A stretch of 18,048 nucleotides of DNA from the NCBI GenBank assembly GCA_034437695.1, contig DAOTTJ010000211.1, positions 1-18,048 on the forward strand, written 5' to 3'. Under the pieces are notes generated by a model. That model was given only the letters and a program-made list of their open reading frames with translations. It made no database searches and was not told where the DNA came from. The stretch comes from Paraktedonobacter sp034437695 (GTDB lineage Bacteria > Chloroflexota > Ktedonobacteria > Ktedonobacterales > Ktedonobacteraceae). Each line of letters begins with the position of its first letter. Positions within the stretch are counted from its first letter, which is position 1. Below, piece after piece: positions 15,066-18,048 of the stretch. The translations under genes were made by a program, and so were the position numbers.

Positions 15066-15752
15066 CTAGTATGAGGCCTGGAGCAGGCCGAGTTCAATTG
15101 CGCGGACGGCTGCCTGGGTGCGGTCAGAGACATCCAGCTTGGCGAGAATATGTTCGACGTGAATCTTGATAGTGCTCGCGCTGACCGTCAGGGTGCGGGC
15201 GATCTCGCGGTTGGTCAGACCCTGGGCGAGGAGTTGCAAGACCTCGTGTTCGCGGGGCGAGAGTTGGACGGCGGGCAGATGGCCGTGGCGCACCTCGTCG
15301 CCGTTCATATGGCCGAGGACACGCACTACGATAGCGGGATCAAGCACCGATTCGCCGCGCAGAACGCGCCGAATGGTCGTCAGCAGCTCGCGCTGTGTGA
15401 CATCTTTGAGCACATATGCCGAGGCTCCAGCCCTGAGCGCTTCAAGGAGATAATGGGGATTTTCGTGCATAGTAATCAGGATCACATTAGTCGCGGGAAC
15501 CTCCTGCTTGATGCCGCGACAGGTAGCCAGGCCATCCATATCGGGCATACGCACATCGATCAGGGCGAGGTCGGGCTGGAGGCGACGACAAAACTCCAGG
15601 GCCTCGCGCCCATTTTTTGCTTCTCCAAGCAGTTCGAGACCGTGCTGGCCAATGAGCATAGTACGTAGACCGGCTCGCGCCAACTCGTGGTCGTCTGCGA
15701 TCACCAGGCGGGCGAGGCCTGACTTCTGGCGGCGTTGCGGGCTAAGGCTCAT
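15066..15752 (-). CDS. NarL/FixJ-family response regulator
   Basis: A 228-residue transcription regulator: receiver domain (about 15-130) with acidic pocket D20/D21, phospho-acceptor D66 (LIDVRMPDMDG), T94 and K116, followed by a LuxR-type helix-turn-helix at about 163-220 (LSPREHEVLQLLAQGLTNREIA, then VSASTIKIHVEHILAKLDV). Both domains are complete. Its start overlaps the end of the histidine kinase gene by 11 bases, so the two are a cognate pair. It is followed by about 500 bases and then hhyS in the same direction, making hydrogenase control a reasonable inference. No binding site can be assigned from sequence alone. Confidence 0.93.
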   Translation of the reverse strand: MSLSPQRRQKSGLARLVIADDHELARAGLRTMLIGQHGLELLGEAKNGREALEFCRRLQPDLALIDVRMPDMDGLATCRGIKQEVPATNVILITMHENPHYLLEALRAGASAYVLKDVTQRELLTTIRRVLRGESVLDPAIVVRVLGHMNGDEVRHGHLPAVQLSPREHEVLQLLAQGLTNREIARTLTVSASTIKIHVEHILAKLDVSDRTQAAVRAIELGLLQASY

Positions 15753-17361
15753 TGTTTTCGTCCCTTTCGGTTAGATAGCTGCGTAGCAGAAGAGGCGTCA
15801 CTTCGAAAGCTGCCGAGTCAGAGGGAACACAGGGAGTCTCCGAGTTCAGGTATCCGCGCAGGCGCAGAGGTGATGCGCCCCGTTCGACCGGTGGGGCGGT
15901 CTCGTCGTGGTCTTTGCCGTTGGAGGGTGGCAAAGGGACCTCGGCGACCACGAGAGTGCCAAAGCCTGGATGGCTTGAGACCAGGAAACGACCGCCAAGC
16001 AGCTCTACGCGCTCCTGCATAGTGCGAATGCCGACGTGTTCACCAGGACTATAGACCTTAAATAACGTACGTGGCTCAAAACCGCAGCCCCAATCCTGGA
16101 CCTCCAGGCAGATATTCGCCTCCTGGCGCTTCAACGCCAGACGCGTCCGCGTGGTACGCGAATGCTTATGCACATTGGTGAGCGCCTCCTGGGCCACGCC
16201 GAACAGCGTCGTCTCGATCGAACGCGGCAGGCGCTCGGGTCCGAGCGCCTCCTCGAAGAGAATGGTCCAGCCATCGTTGCGCTGTGCCTCGATCTGCAAG
16301 CGCAGAGCCATCGCCAGACCGAAATCGTCAAGCACCGTTGGGCGCAGACCAGCAATCAGCCGCCGCGCTTCGCGCACCGAACGCTGAGCCAGTTCCAACG
16401 CAGTATTAAGCTCCTGCCTGGCCTGCGGAGAACGCGGGTGGTAGTGACTTGCCAGGGCCTGGAGGTGCTGGTGAACGCTTACAGCCACCTGGGCCAACCC
16501 ATCGTGCAACTCATAGGCGACATGGTACCGCTCCTCTTCGAGTAGTTTTGCTCGTTTCCGCTCAATAATATTCTCAAGCATCACAAGACCATAGATAGCT
16601 TCTCCCCTATGGTTACGCAAAATAGTCGCGGTTAGATCAGTCCAGAGCGTCTCTTGATTCTTTTTCAGATAGCGCTTCTCTACCTTATAACTGCCCATTT
16701 CGCCCGCAAGCGCCTTATCGGCCAGCAAAGTATCTGCGCCGATATCATCGGGGTGAGTGATCGCCGAGAAACTGGAACCGAGCAGCTCCGGCTCCTCATA
16801 CCCCAACATCTCGCAAAAAGCCTTATTGACCTGCAACGCCCGGCCATCGAGGTCCACGATGGCCATGCCAATCGGCACCTCAGCAAAGATATTGCGAAAG
16901 TGGCGTTCGCTCTCCTTCAGCGCCTTCTCGGCCTGGACGCGTCCAGTGATATCGTGAAGAACAACCAGGCGACCAGTCACGGTCGTATGCCCATTGCGTC
17001 GGTAGAGCGGAGTGATGCGTAAACCAAAATAGCGCAGATCGCTGCCCTGACACGTAATCACCGCCTCGTCAACGCCCTGTGAACGACGACAGCACGCAAC
17101 AAGTTGGGGCCAGGTAGCAAAGACTTCGGAGAAAGGTCGGCCAAGCAGATGAGAGGGAGAGCCAGCGACAAGCTGACGGGCCGCGGGGTTAAGGTCGAGG
17201 ATACAGTCGTGAGTATTGAGGATCACTATAGCCTCTTTAATGCTCGTCATGACGATCTCCCAGGACGCGGACCGTCGTCGCCAGAGAGCAACCGCAAGCA
17301 TAAAAAGCATGACTGTCAAAACAGTCCCAAGAAAGAGAGAGAGGATAACCTGCAATTGCAT
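15742..17361 (-). CDS. NarL-type PAS sensor histidine kinase
   Basis: A 539-residue kinase. There is one N-terminal membrane helix (about 4-27) with RRR at the inner edge and almost no external part, so sensing is probably intracellular or in the membrane. PAS-like domains follow at about 33-140 and 150-268. The HisKA_3 phospho-acceptor is H286 (YELHDGLAQ), then the HATPase domain with N-box QEALTNVHKHS (391-401), DWGCGF (423-428) and GEHVGIRTMQER (440-451). The PAS domains have no obvious heme or Fe-S cysteine motif. A tail of about 60 residues after the ATPase fold contains two similar short motifs. The ATG at 17361 (MQLQVILSLF) is preferred to the one at 17427, whose extra residues are atypical. 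Confidence 0.92.
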   Translation of the reverse strand: MQLQVILSLFLGTVLTVMLFMLAVALWRRRSASWEIVMTSIKEAIVILNTHDCILDLNPAARQLVAGSPSHLLGRPFSEVFATWPQLVACCRRSQGVDEAVITCQGSDLRYFGLRITPLYRRNGHTTVTGRLVVLHDITGRVQAEKALKESERHFRNIFAEVPIGMAIVDLDGRALQVNKAFCEMLGYEEPELLGSSFSAITHPDDIGADTLLADKALAGEMGSYKVEKRYLKKNQETLWTDLTATILRNHRGEAIYGLVMLENIIERKRAKLLEEERYHVAYELHDGLAQVAVSVHQHLQALASHYHPRSPQARQELNTALELAQRSVREARRLIAGLRPTVLDDFGLAMALRLQIEAQRNDGWTILFEEALGPERLPRSIETTLFGVAQEALTNVHKHSRTTRTRLALKRQEANICLEVQDWGCGFEPRTLFKVYSPGEHVGIRTMQERVELLGGRFLVSSHPGFGTLVVAEVPLPPSNGKDHDETAPPVERGASPLRLRGYLNSETPCVPSDSAAFEVTPLLLRSYLTERDENNEP

Positions 17362-17616
17362 CGATCCCTGCCTTTCTGATCTTGCGTGCAAACGCCTACC
17401 AGGTACCACCACAACTATAAATACCACTATATTCTCTTCTGTTAGACTATTACTTGAGGCCTTTCATATACAATATCCTCTATCTACTCTGCAAAAAAAG
17501 GACGCACAGAGAAGTGAGACACTCTTTTCGATCCTGCTTGAACGCGCCGGGGAGGTCCGTGCAACGAACGATTGTTGAGGTTGTGTAACTCGTTCATGCA
17601 GGTATAGATTAAGTTT

Positions 17617-17625
17617 AGTATACCA
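17617..17625 (-). promoter_or_regulatory. Candidate extended -10 element for the kinase operon
   Basis: On the minus strand the sequence reads TGGTATACT, an extended -10 (TGN followed by TATACT), about 255 bases upstream of the kinase ATG in an AT-rich stretch. No good -35 is seen at 16-18 bases, which extended -10 promoters can do without. Other AT-rich hexamers lie nearer the gene, so this is only a candidate. Confidence 0.28.
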
Positions 17626-17664
17626 TATCTAAAATGAAATCAGCCACGGGGCTATGGAATGCTC

Positions 17665-17683
17665 CGCAAGCTAGAGGCTTGCG
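17665..17683. repeat. Short hairpin, 7-bp arms
   Basis: CGCAAGC and GCTTGCG are perfect complements with loop TAGAG. It is similar in style to dispersed intergenic repeats; only one copy occurs in the window. Confidence 0.5.
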
Positions 17684-17704
17684 ACCCCTCACCCCAGGGT
17701 TTTG

Positions 17705-17754
17705 GGATCATGTTGCGAGCGTGGGGACGCGGCCCCACGCTCGCAACACGATCC
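17705..17754. repeat. 22-bp inverted repeat, one mismatch
   Basis: Arms 17705-17726 and 17733-17754 match at 21 of 22 positions around a 6-base loop, with a core of GTTGCGAGCGTGGGG and its complement. It is not followed by a T-run on either strand. It lies upstream of the methylase gene, unlike the other large palindromes, which follow genes. Confidence 0.8.
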
Positions 17755-17873
17755 ATTATTCAGGGGAAGGAGCCACACGCCGAGAATGAAACAGCCCTGG
17801 GTCAGCCACCCAAAACCTTTACGCGTGAATCCAGAGATGATATACTTCAAATCAGTTCAAGGAAAGGATAGAC

Positions 17874-17894
17874 ATGCATGCATGGGTAAATTAA
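17874..17894 (+). promoter_or_regulatory. Overlapping start codons in three frames at the methylase start
   Basis: ATGCATGCATG places ATGs at 17874, 17878 and 17882, one in each frame. AAAGGA (17863-17868) is optimally spaced for the first, which encodes only MHAWVN before a stop at 17892-17894. The second stops after three codons (17887-17889). The third opens the methylase. Ribosomes entering at the best site would finish a 6-codon peptide just past the methylase start, suggesting translational damping or coupling. Confidence 0.4.
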
Positions 17895-18048
17895 TTGCCT
17901 TTGGTTGGTATGGTGGAAAATATAGTCACTTGAATTGGCTCCTCCCTTTATTGCCTTATACAACGCACTATTGTGAACCGTTTGGCGGATCTGCCGCTGT
18001 TCTCTTAAATAGAAATCCCTCTCCTGTAGAAACCTATAACGATATTGA
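17882..18048 (+). CDS. Dam-like (D12 class) adenine-specific DNA methyltransferase, N-terminal part
   Basis: The first 55 codons of a gene that runs off the right edge. The product begins MGKLIAFGWYGGKYSHLNWL, whose FGWYGGK is the N-terminal SAM-binding motif (motif X) of alpha-type adenine methylases. It continues with HYCEPFGGSAAVLLNR (29-44), the SAM-binding motif I (EPFGGSAAV), and PSPVETYNDI, typical of D12-class enzymes. The catalytic DPPY motif would lie beyond the window. It is the only plus-strand gene, in more AT-rich DNA than the hydrogenase cluster, which may indicate a phage or restriction-modification origin. No partner nuclease is visible. Confidence 0.88.
   Translation, partial: MGKLIAFGWYGGKYSHLNWLLPLLPYTTHYCEPFGGSAAVLLNRNPSPVETYNDI

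Larger units (their letters stand above)
17362..17881. other. Divergent intergenic region between kinase and methylase genes
   Basis: About 520 bases with no gene I can support. This should hold the promoter of the kinase operon (leftward) and of the methylase (rightward). The half near the kinase is AT-rich. The half near the methylase holds two hairpins (17665-17683 and 17705-17754), plus GGTTTTGGG (17698-17706) and its complement CCCAAAACC (17809-17817), and CCCAGGG/CCCTGGG. A plus-strand open frame through these palindromes has no coding character. Confidence 0.5.

Noticed and set aside
17659..17871. Plus-strand 70-codon frame just before the methylase
   Set aside because: It runs straight through two palindromes and has no coding signature; treated as intergenic.

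Overview
The window carries an almost complete gene cluster for a group 1h (formerly group 5, 'actinobacterial-type') [NiFe]-hydrogenase, the high-affinity enzyme that lets aerobic soil bacteria live on trace atmospheric H2. The main evidence is the large subunit (RICGICGDNHATC and DPCLPCGVH nickel motifs) and a small subunit without a Tat signal whose first cluster motif is CxxD instead of CxxC. All genes but one lie on the minus strand. The DNA is GC-rich, with palindromic repeats between operons. Group 1h clusters are known from Actinobacteriota, Acidobacteriota and Chloroflexota (for example Thermogemmatispora and Thermomicrobium). The gene content fits a Chloroflexota (Ktedonobacteria-like) or actinobacterial host, but the sequence alone does not settle this.

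Layout in transcription order (right to left). First, a two-component pair: a PAS-containing NarL-type histidine kinase (17361-15742) overlapping its response regulator (15752-15066). Second, after about 500 bases with a repeat element, the structural genes hhyS (14571-13540) and hhyL (13482-11692). Third, after another repeat element, a tightly packed block of accessory genes: a NifU-like C-terminal domain protein, a four-cysteine DUF5947-like protein, a DUF6084-like protein, two conserved proteins of unknown function, and the M52 maturation protease that should trim HhyL (11412-7478). Fourth, after a third repeat element, two tiny paralogous single-helix membrane proteins (34 and 40 residues), then hypA, hypB, hypF, hypC, a GmhA-like SIS protein, a second and unusual HypC-like protein, a second SIS protein, hypD and the start of hypE, which runs off the left edge.

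How the genes work together: HypA and HypB deliver nickel. HypE, HypF, HypC and HypD build the Fe(CN)2CO group. The M52 protease cleaves the HhyL tail after metal insertion. The NifU-like protein may supply Fe-S clusters to HhyS or to the DUF5947-like protein. The tiny membrane proteins are candidates for anchoring or membrane contact, since HhyS and HhyL have no signal peptide or anchor. The two-component system is positioned to tune the cluster. No Rieske-type electron acceptor (HhyE) is present in the window.

At the right edge, on the plus strand and in more AT-rich DNA, is the start of a Dam-like (D12 class) adenine DNA methyltransferase. It is probably unrelated to H2 metabolism.

The most notable observations are the pair of paralogous microproteins, the two SIS paralogues that keep complementary halves of a GmhA-type active site, and a dispersed palindromic repeat whose stem has been enlarged symmetrically in one copy.
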